From Propionibacteriaceae bacterium (GTDB lineage: Bacteria; Actinomycetota; Actinomycetes; Propionibacteriales; Propionibacteriaceae), in assembly GCA_021323255.1 (NCBI GenBank), contig JAJTCL010000106.1, forward strand, positions 1-12,248: a stretch of DNA of 12,248 nucleotides, read 5' to 3'. Below, in pieces: positions 1 to 7,152 of this stretch. The position numbers were made by a program, and so were the translations under genes. Position 1 is the stretch's first letter; every line of letters starts with the position of its first letter. The notes beneath the pieces were generated by a model. The model was given only the letters and a program-made list of their open reading frames with translations, was not told where the DNA came from and made no database searches.

Positions 1-554
1 GTGGTCTCCACCCCATGCCGTCCGTCCGGAGATGAGGCAGCCCACACCTCTCTCACCCCATCCCAGCGCTGCAGCCCATCGTCGATCTGGGAGTGAAACA
101 CCCAGCGGTTCGCTGCATCTCGTACGGCGTCCAAGGTGGCCCGCCCGGTAGCGATGTGGTCGGCCTGATTCAGGTTTTGACCACCCCAGGTGTCGCGAAA
201 GTTGTTGGTGATCACGATCTCCGGTCGATGCCGGCGCACACTGGCGCAGATCGCTCGACGTAGCGGAACTCCGTACTCCAGCACTCCATCAGCCAGGCCG
301 AGAAAATCCACCGTCTCAACACCGACAATCCGCGCCGACTCGATCTGCTCGGCTTCCCGTACCCGCCGGGACTCGGCCGGTTCCATTTCGTCAATGCCAG
401 CCTCGCCGCTGGTCACCATGGCATAGACCACCGTCTTTCCCTGGTCCGTCCAGCGGGCTACGGCCGCTGCAGTACCAAACTCGAGATCATCGGGATGCGC
501 CACCACACAAAGTGCAGTGGTCCAGGACTCATCGACAGGTTCCAGATCCGGCAT
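1..554 (-). CDS. PIG-L (LmbE-like) family deacetylase, 3' end missing
   Basis: The first 184 codons of a PIG-L family zinc-dependent N-deacetylase are visible; the C-terminus runs off the left edge. The family removes acetyl groups from N-acetylglucosaminyl or similar substrates; actinobacterial relatives include the mycothiol enzymes MshB and Mca. The diagnostic motif AHPDDLE is at residues 19-25 (zinc ligands expected at His20 and Asp23), and NQADHIATG at about 129-137 matches the second family motif that supplies the third histidine ligand (His133). The segment TNNFRDTWGG just before it is also typical. There is no signal peptide, so it is probably cytoplasmic. The ATG at 554 gives MPDLEPVDESW, lacks a Shine-Dalgarno and lies 6 nt after a TACGCT -10 element, so a leaderless mRNA is likely. 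It is divergent from the FAD oxidoreductase. The true substrate cannot be told from this fragment; MshB itself is less likely than a generic member. Confidence 0.9.
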   Translation of the reverse strand, partial: MPDLEPVDESWTTALCVVAHPDDLEFGTAAAVARWTDQGKTVVYAMVTSGEAGIDEMEPAESRRVREAEQIESARIVGVETVDFLGLADGVLEYGVPLRRAICASVRRHRPEIVITNNFRDTWGGQNLNQADHIATGRATLDAVRDAANRWVFHSQIDDGLQRWDGVREVWAASSPDGRHGVET

Positions 555-560
555 GGGCTC

Positions 561-566
561 AGCGTA
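561..566 (-). promoter_or_regulatory. -10 element of leaderless promoter for the PIG-L gene
   Basis: On the minus strand TACGCT is followed by 6 nt (GAGCCC) and then the ATG at 554. A start of transcription 7 nt after the -10 would fall on the A of ATG. No convincing -35 hexamer is present at 17-19 nt upstream, as is common for actinobacterial SigA promoters. The same hexamer occurs in the opposite direction 28 bp away, so the two promoters overlap in their -35 regions. Confidence 0.6.
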
Positions 567-594
567 TGACCGCTGCGCTTCGGCAGGCCACATC

Positions 595-600
595 TACGCT
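595..600 (+). promoter_or_regulatory. -10 element of leaderless promoter ahead of the FAD oxidoreductase
   Basis: TACGCT is followed by 6 nt (CCTGTC) and then ATG at 607, the same hexamer and spacing as on the divergent PIG-L side. It predicts an mRNA that starts at or next to 607. The -35 region has no clear consensus. The element is inferred from sequence pattern only. Confidence 0.5.
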
Positions 601-606
601 CCTGTC

Positions 607-639
607 ATGCAACTGCTGCCCCTGGCGACCAGCCGATGA
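607..639 (+). CDS. putative 10-codon leaderless leader ORF coupled to the FAD oxidoreductase
   Basis: ATG at 607 opens a 10-residue frame, MQLLPLATSR, whose TGA (637-639) overlaps the ATG of the next gene (636-638) as ATGA. The start lies exactly 6 nt after a TACGCT -10 element. The downstream oxidoreductase has no recognisable Shine-Dalgarno, so ribosomes terminating here could re-initiate on it. No run of a single amino acid is present that would indicate attenuation. It may instead be an accident of sequence, with the oxidoreductase read from a short 29-nt leader; there is no protein homology to lean on. Confidence 0.35.
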   Translation: MQLLPLATSR

Positions 640-1931
640 CCGATCCCGTGGTGGTGATAGGCGGCGGCCTGGCTGGCCTGGCTGCCGCGGCACGGCTCGC
701 CAAGGCCGGGCATCAGGTCGAGCTCTACGAGCGCTCCGAGACACTGGGCGGCACCTGGGCGCCGTATCGGCTGGCGAGCAGTGCTATGGCGGACAATGCG
801 CCATCGATCCTCGGTTTTCCCGCACCATGGCGTGACCTGTTCCGTAAGAGCGGCCGTCCGCTGGAGGCGGAGTTGGCCAGGATGGGCTACGTCCTGGAAC
901 CGGCCCAGCCGGCAGAAATGATCTTCGCTGACGGTACCGATCTCACCTTGCCTACTGACCGCGGCGGTCAGTACGACACCCTGGCTGCGGCGTACGGCGA
1001 CTCAGTCGCCGAGCGTTGGCGAGCTCTGCTCGACCGGCTCGACAAGGTATGGCAAACCCTGCGTGGGCTCGGCCTCGAGGCCGAGCTGCGCAGCGCTCGA
1101 CAGCTGAACAGGAGCGTCAAGCGCAACCTGTTCGGCCACCGCATGACGCTGGCCGACCTCGCGAGCTCGATCAACCATGATCATCTCGGCGCCGTGATTC
1201 GCAGCATCGGCTACCGGTCCGGCTCGGTGCCCGAGCAAACTCCAGCCTTCGCGGCAGTGGAGCTGTCGATGCAGCGCACCTTCGGCCGCTGGCAGGTGCA
1301 GCCGCTCAACCCCGGCTCCAAGCTGGATGTGGGCCGGTCCTCGGTCCTGGTCGAAGCCCTCGCGGCCCGCCTCGAGCTGCGCAAGGTACGCATCCACCTC
1401 GGCTGCCCGGTCGAGCGCATCCAACTTCGCAATGGGCACGTCACCGCAGTTGCGACCAGCGAAGGCGACCGCCCCGCCTCTGCAGTCATTGCTACCGGCG
1501 ACCCATGGCAGACCTTCCACGACCTGCTTTCGACAGCCCCGGCTCGGCGGACCAGAGGCCAGCTGCGTGGCCTGAGCCCCGCCGCAGCTCCGACCATCAC
1601 CCACCAGGAGGTACCGACACCCACTGCGTTGCTCCGCGAGAGAGTCGCACTGAGCGAGGTCGGCGTCCCGACCGTCAGCTACCTCCGCCAGCTGGCCGAC
1701 AACGGGCTGCGAACGACTCACGATTTCAACCACACGCTCCCCAGACCTTCGTACGGAGTGGCCTGGAACGGCTTCGAAAGCTGGCTGCGCCGCCCCTCGG
1801 TGACAACCGAGGTCCCGGGCCTCTACACCGCAAGCCCGTCATCCCCGGCAGGCGCCGGGCCGTCCCAGGTCGTGCTCTCCGCGGCTCTCGCCGCCTATAG
1901 CTGCCACGAATACCTCAGGGCCGGGGCCTGA
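636..1931 (+). CDS. CrtI/amine-oxidase-like FAD-dependent oxidoreductase
   Basis: This 431-residue flavoprotein belongs to the FAD/NAD(P)-binding Rossmann superfamily and is closest in style to phytoene-desaturase-like (COG1233) enzymes. The dinucleotide motif GGGLAGLAAAARL is at residues 9-21 (Gly9-x-Gly11-x-x-Gly14), with Glu32 at the end of the second strand for the FAD ribose and the conserved LGG turn just after. A C-terminal segment VPGLYTASPSSPAGAG (about 394-409) corresponds to the second FAD-contact region of the family. The middle, about 100-300, is the variable substrate domain. It has no signal peptide. No carotenoid gene other than the prenyl synthase about 3.2 kb away is in view, so a carotenoid role is only a possibility. 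The start at 636 preserves the natural N-terminus but has no Shine-Dalgarno; translation probably depends on the short upstream ORF. Confidence 0.85.
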   Translation: MTDPVVVIGGGLAGLAAAARLAKAGHQVELYERSETLGGTWAPYRLASSAMADNAPSILGFPAPWRDLFRKSGRPLEAELARMGYVLEPAQPAEMIFADGTDLTLPTDRGGQYDTLAAAYGDSVAERWRALLDRLDKVWQTLRGLGLEAELRSARQLNRSVKRNLFGHRMTLADLASSINHDHLGAVIRSIGYRSGSVPEQTPAFAAVELSMQRTFGRWQVQPLNPGSKLDVGRSSVLVEALAARLELRKVRIHLGCPVERIQLRNGHVTAVATSEGDRPASAVIATGDPWQTFHDLLSTAPARRTRGQLRGLSPAAAPTITHQEVPTPTALLRERVALSEVGVPTVSYLRQLADNGLRTTHDFNHTLPRPSYGVAWNGFESWLRRPSVTTEVPGLYTASPSSPAGAGPSQVVLSAALAAYSCHEYLRAGA

Positions 1932-1942
1932 TCGCGGCGACT

Positions 1943-1971
1943 TTGGGGGACCCGGACAACTTCCGTATACT
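1943..1971 (+). promoter_or_regulatory. SigA-type promoter of helD
   Basis: TTGGGG at 1943-1948 and TATACT at 1966-1971 are separated by 17 bp. This is the best -35/-10 pair in the window and is correctly placed in the gap after the FAD oxidoreductase. Transcription would start near 1978, giving a leader of about 29 nt with AAGGA at 1993-1997, 9 nt before the TTG start. The 19-bp rifamycin-associated element known upstream of some helD genes is not seen. Confidence 0.65.
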
Positions 1972-2006
1972 CAGATGTTTGTTCTTCCGGGTAAGGATCA
2001 TCCTTC

Positions 2007-4256
2007 TTGACACACGCGCAGAGCGAAACGAGTTCCGACAGCGTGCCCGACGCATCTCCAGCTGCTAGCGCGCTGGAGCGCGAGTTGGCCGCCGAACAGG
2101 CTCACGTTGATCTCGTCTACGCACGGCTCGCCGAGGCGACCCGCTCCGCACAGCAGGTTGCGCGGGAGGGCCTCTCCCTCTATCAGTCGGACCGCAACTC
2201 CTACGTTCGTGAGGAGGACGGGACTGGCCTGTACGAGCGCGACGTCTTTGCTTTCCAGGCCGCTCGGCGGCTGGCCGTGCTCGATGCCGAGCAGGAAGGC
2301 TTGGTCTTCGGCCGACTGGATCGCACCGACGGTGAAGTCCGCTACGTCGGCCGGATCGGCGTGCGCGACGCCGATTACGAACCACTGGTAATCGACTGGC
2401 GGGCACCTGCGGCCGAGCCCTTCTACCGAGCCACTCCCAGCGATCCCATGCACGTGATCCGCCGCCGGGTGCTGCACTGCCGTGGCCACCGCGTGGTGGG
2501 GATCGAAGACGATCTCCTCGATGGTGAGAACGCGGATCGGGATCTCGTGGTGATCGGCGAAGGAGCGCTACTGGCGGCACTCACCCGCGCCCGCGATCAC
2601 ACGATGCGGGACATCGTCGCTACCATTCAGGCCGAGCAGGATGAGGCGATCCGCGCCCCGTACCAGGGTTTCACCATGATCAGCGGCGGACCGGGGACCG
2701 GAAAGACGGTGGTGGCGCTGCATCGTGCCGCCTACCTGCTCTACTCCAATCGGCGCCGCTTCGAGTCCGGCGGGGTCCTGGTGGTGGGTCCGAGCCGGGT
2801 CTTCATGAACTACATCGCGCGAGTGCTGCCCTCACTTGGTGAGGACTCGGTCACCTTGCGCTCCATCGGCGCTGTGGCCTCCGACGTCGTCCGGATCACC
2901 GGTGATCGCGTCGATCCGCCACAGGCGGCGGCGATCAAGGGCAGTCTCCGCATGGTGAAGGTACTGCGCCGCTTGGTCCATGAGCCACTGCAGGAGGTGC
3001 CGCTCGAACTACGCATCATCGTGGACGGCACCGCATTGGTGCTGCCAGCGGTCACATTGGCCCGGATCCGTTCTCACGTGCTCGCGCATCACAAGCTCAA
3101 CAGCGGCCGGGAAGCAGCCGAAAAAGAGTTGCTTGCCGCACTATGGCGGGTCCGGCATCCCGACTCCGAGGACAGCGCTGATCATGATCATGGACGTGAG
3201 GAGTTCGAGGACCGCGTTTCCGAGCTCGCCTCGTTCAAGATGTTCTGCAACGCGTGGTGGCCGGCAGTCAGCGCACCCGCTGCGCTCACCCGGCTAGCCG
3301 ATAAGGAACTGACCAAACGAGTTGCGACGCCGATACTGTCTGACCAGGAGTGCGAGCTGCTCAATGCCAGCTATCACGGTGCGCCGGACTGGACGGCCGC
3401 GGACGGCGCCCTGCTCGATGAACTGGTCCATCTGCTCGGCCCGCTCCCCCCGCCAGAGGAGCAGGAACTGCCCGGGTTTCCCGATCTTGACTCGGGAATG
3501 GAAGAGGTCTTCACCACAGCCGATGTGCTGGCCCCACCGGCGCGAGAGGTCGATCCATTCGAGCTGCCGCACGAGACTTACGCCCACCTCCTCGTGGACG
3601 AAGCGCAGGACGTCAGCCCGATGCAGTGGCGCATGCTACGCCGACGTGGCGCCAGCGCTAGTTGGACCATCGTGGGTGATCCGGCCCAGAGCTCCTGGAG
3701 CGACACCGCGGAGGCAAACCGAGCGATCGAGGAGATCATCGGGACTGCGCCAGTGCGGCATTTCCGACTGAGCACCAACTATCGCAGCCCATCAGAGGTC
3801 TTCGACTTGGCCGCGAAGATCGTCGTCGCAGACTTCCCCGACGCCGATCTTCCCACCGCGGTGCGTTCAACCGGCCATCAGCCGCGCCTCCTGGTGCCGA
3901 CAGACGCCGCTCCGGAGCACCCCACCATCGATCACGCCATGATCAACATCGTACGGACGCTGCTCGCCGAAGTGAGGGGTACCGTCGGCGTCATCTGCCC
4001 AGCATCAACCAAGGACGGGCTGTCGGCCAAGCTCGAACAGGCCAGCCTGGCGGGCACCGAGCGGATTGCAGTCGTGACACCGGTAGAGGCGAAAGGCCTC
4101 GAGTACGACGGGGTGCTGGTGATCACGCCTGATGACATAGTGGCCGAATCACCGGGCGGCGTACGAGCCCTCTATGTCGCGCTCACCAGGTCAACCCAGC
4201 GGCTGGTCACGCTCGACGCCGCACTTGATGCAGGTTGGCGTAAATCTCTCGCGTAG
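2007..4256 (+). CDS. helD: HelD-like RNA polymerase-associated UvrD/Rep-family ATPase
   Basis: At 749 residues it is close to the length of actinobacterial (class II) HelD. HelD binds RNA polymerase, pushes arms into its channels and frees stalled or rifampicin-bound enzyme using ATP. An N-terminal coiled-coil arm spans about 20-60. Walker A GGPGTGKT is at 227-234 and Walker B LLVDEAQD at about 528-535. These are followed by superfamily-1 motifs VGDPAQSSW, STNYRSP, EAKGLEYDGV and LYVALTRS. The long segment between the ATPase halves holds two acidic stretches, DSEDSADHDHGREEFEDR near 387-404 and a Pro/Glu/Asp-rich loop near 480-520; the latter is where class II HelD has its primary-channel loop (inference). 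TTG at 2007 is chosen because AAGGA sits 9 nt upstream; GTG at 2043 is the alternative. The 3' end overlaps metF convergently by 50 bp. Confidence 0.92.
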   Translation: MTHAQSETSSDSVPDASPAASALERELAAEQAHVDLVYARLAEATRSAQQVAREGLSLYQSDRNSYVREEDGTGLYERDVFAFQAARRLAVLDAEQEGLVFGRLDRTDGEVRYVGRIGVRDADYEPLVIDWRAPAAEPFYRATPSDPMHVIRRRVLHCRGHRVVGIEDDLLDGENADRDLVVIGEGALLAALTRARDHTMRDIVATIQAEQDEAIRAPYQGFTMISGGPGTGKTVVALHRAAYLLYSNRRRFESGGVLVVGPSRVFMNYIARVLPSLGEDSVTLRSIGAVASDVVRITGDRVDPPQAAAIKGSLRMVKVLRRLVHEPLQEVPLELRIIVDGTALVLPAVTLARIRSHVLAHHKLNSGREAAEKELLAALWRVRHPDSEDSADHDHGREEFEDRVSELASFKMFCNAWWPAVSAPAALTRLADKELTKRVATPILSDQECELLNASYHGAPDWTAADGALLDELVHLLGPLPPPEEQELPGFPDLDSGMEEVFTTADVLAPPAREVDPFELPHETYAHLLVDEAQDVSPMQWRMLRRRGASASWTIVGDPAQSSWSDTAEANRAIEEIIGTAPVRHFRLSTNYRSPSEVFDLAAKIVVADFPDADLPTAVRSTGHQPRLLVPTDAAPEHPTIDHAMINIVRTLLAEVRGTVGVICPASTKDGLSAKLEQASLAGTERIAVVTPVEAKGLEYDGVLVITPDDIVAESPGGVRALYVALTRSTQRLVTLDAALDAGWRKSLA

Positions 4257-5127
4257 CGCGGGACCTGTTCTGGGTGAAGAAATGCAGTCCGGGCGCACCG
4301 CGGCTCAACAGCTCCTCTGCCAACTCGGTACCGATCATGATCCCCACCCGCCGAACTTTGTTATCGTCATCAGCCACCTCGTTGATCCGGTCTGTCACCG
4401 AGCGGGGCAACGCGGCCCCAGACAGTTCGGCGAAGCGCGTCACCTGGCGGACATTGGTAATCGGCATGATGCCCGGAATGATCGGAATGTCGCAGCCGAG
4501 CGACCGGACCCTGGCGACGAGGGCGAAGTAGTCATCGGCAGTGAAAAACAGCTGGGTGATCGCGAAGCTGGCCCCGGCCCGTGCCTTCGCAGCCAACACC
4601 TGGGCGTCAAGATCGAAGTCATTCCGCTCCGGGTGCGCGTCGGGAAAGGCAGCGACGCCGACGCAGAAATTGCCGAGCTCGCGCACCATTGCCACCAGCT
4701 CCGTCGCATTCTGCAACCCTTCAGGATGAGCTTCCCAGGGCACCCGGGGCCCTCCCGGCATGTCGCCGCGGATCGCGAGCACATGGTGAACACCGGCCGC
4801 GGCATAGGCGCCGATCACCCGTCGCAATTGATCACGACTTTGGCTTGCGCAGGTCAGATGCGCCATCGCCCGGAGTGTGGTGTGCTGCGAGATCGCCTCG
4901 GTAGCTGTGATGGTGCGCTCCCGAGTGGACCCACTGGCACCGTAGGTGACGGATACGAAATCAGGGCCGAGCGACTCCAATTCGCGCACTGCTTGCCAGA
5001 GCTGACGCTGCTGGATTTCATCCTTCGGCGGAAAAAATTCAAAGGAGAACAAGGGTCGGTCGCCAGCCGCCAGCATATCCGCGATGCTCGGCGTACGCGG
5101 GCGCCACAGACGATCGCGGCCGGGCAT
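4207..5127 (-). CDS. metF: methylenetetrahydrofolate reductase
   Basis: This 306-residue protein is a full-length single-domain MTHFR, the flavoenzyme that reduces 5,10-methylene-THF to 5-methyl-THF for methionine synthesis in the cytoplasm. Visible motifs in order are FSFEFFPPKDE (27-37, with the catalytic-type Glu30), TYGASGSTRERT, LAIRGDMPGG, FAITQLFF and IIPGIMPITN, all family signatures. ATG at 5127 has no Shine-Dalgarno but lies 6 nt after TAGGGT, suggesting a leaderless mRNA. It is divergent from the prenyl synthase gene across 49 bp, as M. tuberculosis Rv2172c (an MTHFR-like protein) is from idsA2. The last 16 codons and the stop are antisense to the end of helD. Whether it uses NADH, NADPH or another reductant cannot be read from the sequence. 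Confidence 0.95.
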   Translation of the reverse strand: MPGRDRLWRPRTPSIADMLAAGDRPLFSFEFFPPKDEIQQRQLWQAVRELESLGPDFVSVTYGASGSTRERTITATEAISQHTTLRAMAHLTCASQSRDQLRRVIGAYAAAGVHHVLAIRGDMPGGPRVPWEAHPEGLQNATELVAMVRELGNFCVGVAAFPDAHPERNDFDLDAQVLAAKARAGASFAITQLFFTADDYFALVARVRSLGCDIPIIPGIMPITNVRQVTRFAELSGAALPRSVTDRINEVADDDNKVRRVGIMIGTELAEELLSRGAPGLHFFTQNRSRATREIYANLHQVRRRA

Positions 5128-5133
5128 GCGAAC

Positions 5134-5139
5134 ACCCTA
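5134..5139 (-). promoter_or_regulatory. -10 element of leaderless metF promoter
   Basis: TAGGGT on the minus strand is followed by 6 nt (GTTCGC) and the metF ATG. No Shine-Dalgarno is present. The -35 region is not consensus-like and overlaps the divergent ids promoter region. Confidence 0.55.
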
Positions 5140-5164
5140 AGGACGGGACCCCTTGCGGCCTCCG

Positions 5165-5170
5165 TAGGCT
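5165..5170 (+). promoter_or_regulatory. -10 element of leaderless polyprenyl synthase promoter
   Basis: TAGGCT is followed by 6 nt (CAGCAT) and GTG at 5177. The identical hexamer with the same spacing precedes the transporter gene at 12121. This supports GTG 5177 as the start over the internal GTG 5213 / ATG 5216, which have an AAGGG stretch at 5198-5202. Confidence 0.55.
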
Positions 5171-5176
5171 CAGCAT

Positions 5177-6340
5177 GTGGTCAACAACCCGGTTGTCAAG
5201 GGCGCCGACGCGGTGATGGATCCGCAGGCACCACTCTCACAGGCGTTTCGAGAAGCGGTGTCAGCCGAGATCAGCGCCTTCCTGAACGAGCAGGCAGCAG
5301 TGCTCGATTCCATGGGCCCCGAGCTTGTGCCGGTGCACCTCATGGCCAGCCAACTGTTGTGCGGAGGCAAGCGGATGCGGCCGGCTTTTTGCCTCTGGGG
5401 CTATGTCGCTGCTGCCGGAATCCCTTCAGACGACGAGCTCAAGCCCCTGCTCACTGCAGCGGGAAGCCTCGACGTCCTCCACGTAAGCGCTCTGATACAC
5501 GACGATCTGATGGACTCCTCTGACCTGCGCCGGGGGCGCCCCGCCGCGCATCGGCAATTCGAGGCCCTGCATGCCAACGCAGGCTGGCTTGGTGACTCAG
5601 CTGCCTTCGGCAGAGCCGGTGCCATCTTGCTCGGAGACCTGCTCGTCATGTGGTCGGCACAGATGTTGCACGGCGGCGGTGTGGACCAGTCCACTCTGGA
5701 GCGAGCCCTGCCGATCGTCGAGGCGATGCGCACTGAGGTCACCTGCGGGCAATACCTCGACATAGTGGCGCAGGCTCACCCGCTGCGGAAGCGGGCACCG
5801 GCGATCGGGTCGCTGCGACCCACCATCGAGCTGGCACTGGACGACGCCAGCCGAGTCGTGGAGTACAAGGCTGCGCGGTACACAGTGCAGCGGCCATGCC
5901 AGATTGGCGCCGCGCTCGGCGGCGGTGACGACGAGCTGTACTTCGCCCTCGGCGCGTACGGCTCACCGCTGGGCCGGGCCTTCCAGTTCCGCGATGATCT
6001 GCTGGGCGTCTTCGGAGATCCGAAGGTCACCGGCAAGCCTGCCGGAGATGATCTTCGCGAGGGTAAGCGTACGGTGCTGGTCGCCCATGCCTACGCACAT
6101 GCCGGCGACGCCGGCCAGAAGCTCCTGCTGCAACGGCTTGGCGACCCTGCGCTGGACGAAACCGGGATCGGTGAGCTGCAGCAGGTGATTGTCGAGTCGG
6201 GCGCCCGCGACGCAGTGGAGTCGATGATCAACGAGAACTACGAGCGCGCCCTCAAGTCGTTGCACGATACCGAGATCACCTCCGAAGGCCGAACCGGCCT
6301 GACGGCATTGGCCGATGCGGCCGTGCGGCGTGAGTTCTAG
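5177..6340 (+). CDS. polyprenyl (probably geranylgeranyl) diphosphate synthase
   Basis: This 387-residue all-trans isoprenyl diphosphate synthase condenses isopentenyl diphosphate with an allylic diphosphate to build C15-C20 or longer chains for quinones, carotenoids or envelope lipid carriers. The substrate-binding GGKRMRPAF is at 63-71. The first Asp-rich motif DDLMD is at 109-113, followed by an RRGRPAAH segment. The second Asp-rich region FRDDLLGVFGD is at 271-281, then GKPAGDDLREGKRTVL. The residues four and five positions before DDLMD are Ala and Ser, not bulky aromatics, which suggests products longer than C15 (inference). It resembles actinobacterial IdsA-type enzymes and lies beside metF as idsA2 does in M. 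tuberculosis. GTG 5177 is favoured by the leaderless promoter; GTG 5213 or ATG 5216 would shorten the protein by 12-13 residues without touching the domain. It converges on thiE. Confidence 0.93.
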   Translation: MVNNPVVKGADAVMDPQAPLSQAFREAVSAEISAFLNEQAAVLDSMGPELVPVHLMASQLLCGGKRMRPAFCLWGYVAAAGIPSDDELKPLLTAAGSLDVLHVSALIHDDLMDSSDLRRGRPAAHRQFEALHANAGWLGDSAAFGRAGAILLGDLLVMWSAQMLHGGGVDQSTLERALPIVEAMRTEVTCGQYLDIVAQAHPLRKRAPAIGSLRPTIELALDDASRVVEYKAARYTVQRPCQIGAALGGGDDELYFALGAYGSPLGRAFQFRDDLLGVFGDPKVTGKPAGDDLREGKRTVLVAHAYAHAGDAGQKLLLQRLGDPALDETGIGELQQVIVESGARDAVESMINENYERALKSLHDTEITSEGRTGLTALADAAVRREF

Positions 6341-6373
6341 TGGTTCCTTCTTGAACTTCTCGCGGTTCACGCC
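6327..6373. terminator. inverted repeat between convergent ids and thiE, possible bidirectional terminator
   Basis: GGCGTGA (6327-6333) pairs with TCACGCC (6367-6373), and inside it AGTTC (6333-6337) pairs with GAACT (6353-6357). Each outer arm covers the 3' end of one of the two genes. There is no U-tract on either strand, so termination is not demonstrated; the arms may match partly because both genes end in similar codons. Confidence 0.25.
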
Positions 6374-7101
6374 CTCGAGGCCGGTTCCGACAACGCCTGG
6401 AAGGTATATCGCTCCATCGCCGGATCAGCGTTCCAGGCGGCGCGAAGCCTGCTACTGAGCCGCTGCGCCGCGTCCTGGGGATCGGAGGCCTGGGTGATGG
6501 CGCGTACGACGCAAACCCGCCGCGCTCCAGCCTCGATCACTTCGTCGAGGTTGTCCAGCGAGATCCCACCAATGGCGAACCACGGCTTCGACTTGATCCT
6601 TCCGACTCGAGCTTTCCGGGCGGCATAGCGGACCAGGTCCAGGCCAACCGGCTCGTAGTCCGGTTTGGAAGAAGTGGCGTAAACAGGTCCCACACAGAAA
6701 TAGTCGATGTTCGGGTCTTTGATCGCCTTGTCTGCCTGGCGCGGCGCATGCGTGGACCGGCCGATGAGTGCCCAGCGATGCAGGTGCCGGCGGGCGCGGG
6801 CAGCCGAGCCGTCGGCCTGGCCGAGATGCAACATGTCGGCCTGGAATCGTCCGGCGAGCTCAGGGGAATCGTTGACACAGACGATGCCTTGGTACGGTCC
6901 GGCGACCTGTCGGGCAATTTCCAAAGCCGCCAGCGCTGCCTCAGGCTTCATGTCTTTCTCGCGGATCTGGACGATATCGACACCGCCGGCGAATACCGCG
7001 TGCAGGAAGCTCTCGAGATCGCCTTGCTTATGTCGTGCGTCCGTGCACAGGTAGAGCCGGGCGAGGCGGAGGCGGGCCTCCAGACCCATCAGCACAGTCA
7101 C
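6367..7101 (-). CDS. thiE: thiamine phosphate synthase
   Basis: This 244-residue TIM-barrel enzyme joins the thiazole phosphate and the pyrimidine (HMP) diphosphate to give thiamine phosphate. Visible motifs are VQIREKD (44-50), CVNDSPELA, MLHLGQAD, LIGRSTH, the long GPVYATSSKPDYEPVGLD loop, WFAIGGI and a phosphate-binding VCVVRAI near the end. A tail of about 25 residues after the barrel (WNADPAMERY onward) is longer than in many ThiE proteins. GTG 7101 lies 6 nt after TATCGT, without a Shine-Dalgarno, supporting a leaderless start; ATG 7089 is an alternative. The usual actinobacterial partners thiO, thiS and thiG are not adjacent, and no TPP riboswitch motif is visible in the 51 bp upstream. 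An orphan antitoxin-like gene lies directly upstream on the same strand. Confidence 0.94.
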   Translation of the reverse strand: MTVLMGLEARLRLARLYLCTDARHKQGDLESFLHAVFAGGVDIVQIREKDMKPEAALAALEIARQVAGPYQGIVCVNDSPELAGRFQADMLHLGQADGSAARARRHLHRWALIGRSTHAPRQADKAIKDPNIDYFCVGPVYATSSKPDYEPVGLDLVRYAARKARVGRIKSKPWFAIGGISLDNLDEVIEAGARRVCVVRAITQASDPQDAAQRLSSRLRAAWNADPAMERYTFQALSEPASRA

Positions 7102-7107
7102 ACAGCC

Positions 7108-7113
7108 ACGATA
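7108..7113 (-). promoter_or_regulatory. -10 element of leaderless thiE promoter
   Basis: TATCGT on the minus strand is followed by 6 nt (GGCTGT) and the GTG start of thiE. It would let thiE be expressed independently of the upstream antitoxin-like gene. The -35 region lacks consensus. Confidence 0.5.
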
Positions 7114-7152
7114 GTGGCCAGCCTGCGGACGACTGGGCGAGCTACGCCGCTG

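Noticed and set aside
1002..1733. 243-codon open frame on the minus strand
   Set aside because: It is antisense to the FAD oxidoreductase, which has clear flavin motifs; the reverse frame has none.
1932..2006. Rifamycin-associated element upstream of helD
   Set aside because: I looked for the GC-rich 19-bp inverted repeat near the promoter and did not find it on either strand.
4174..5523. 449-codon open frame on the plus strand
   Set aside because: It runs antisense to nearly all of metF and overlaps the helD end and the prenyl synthase start in another frame. Its translation has no domain pattern and is a by-product of GC-rich codon use.
7102..7152. TPP riboswitch before thiE
   Set aside because: The gap is only 51 bp and lacks the CTGAGA and other conserved core segments.
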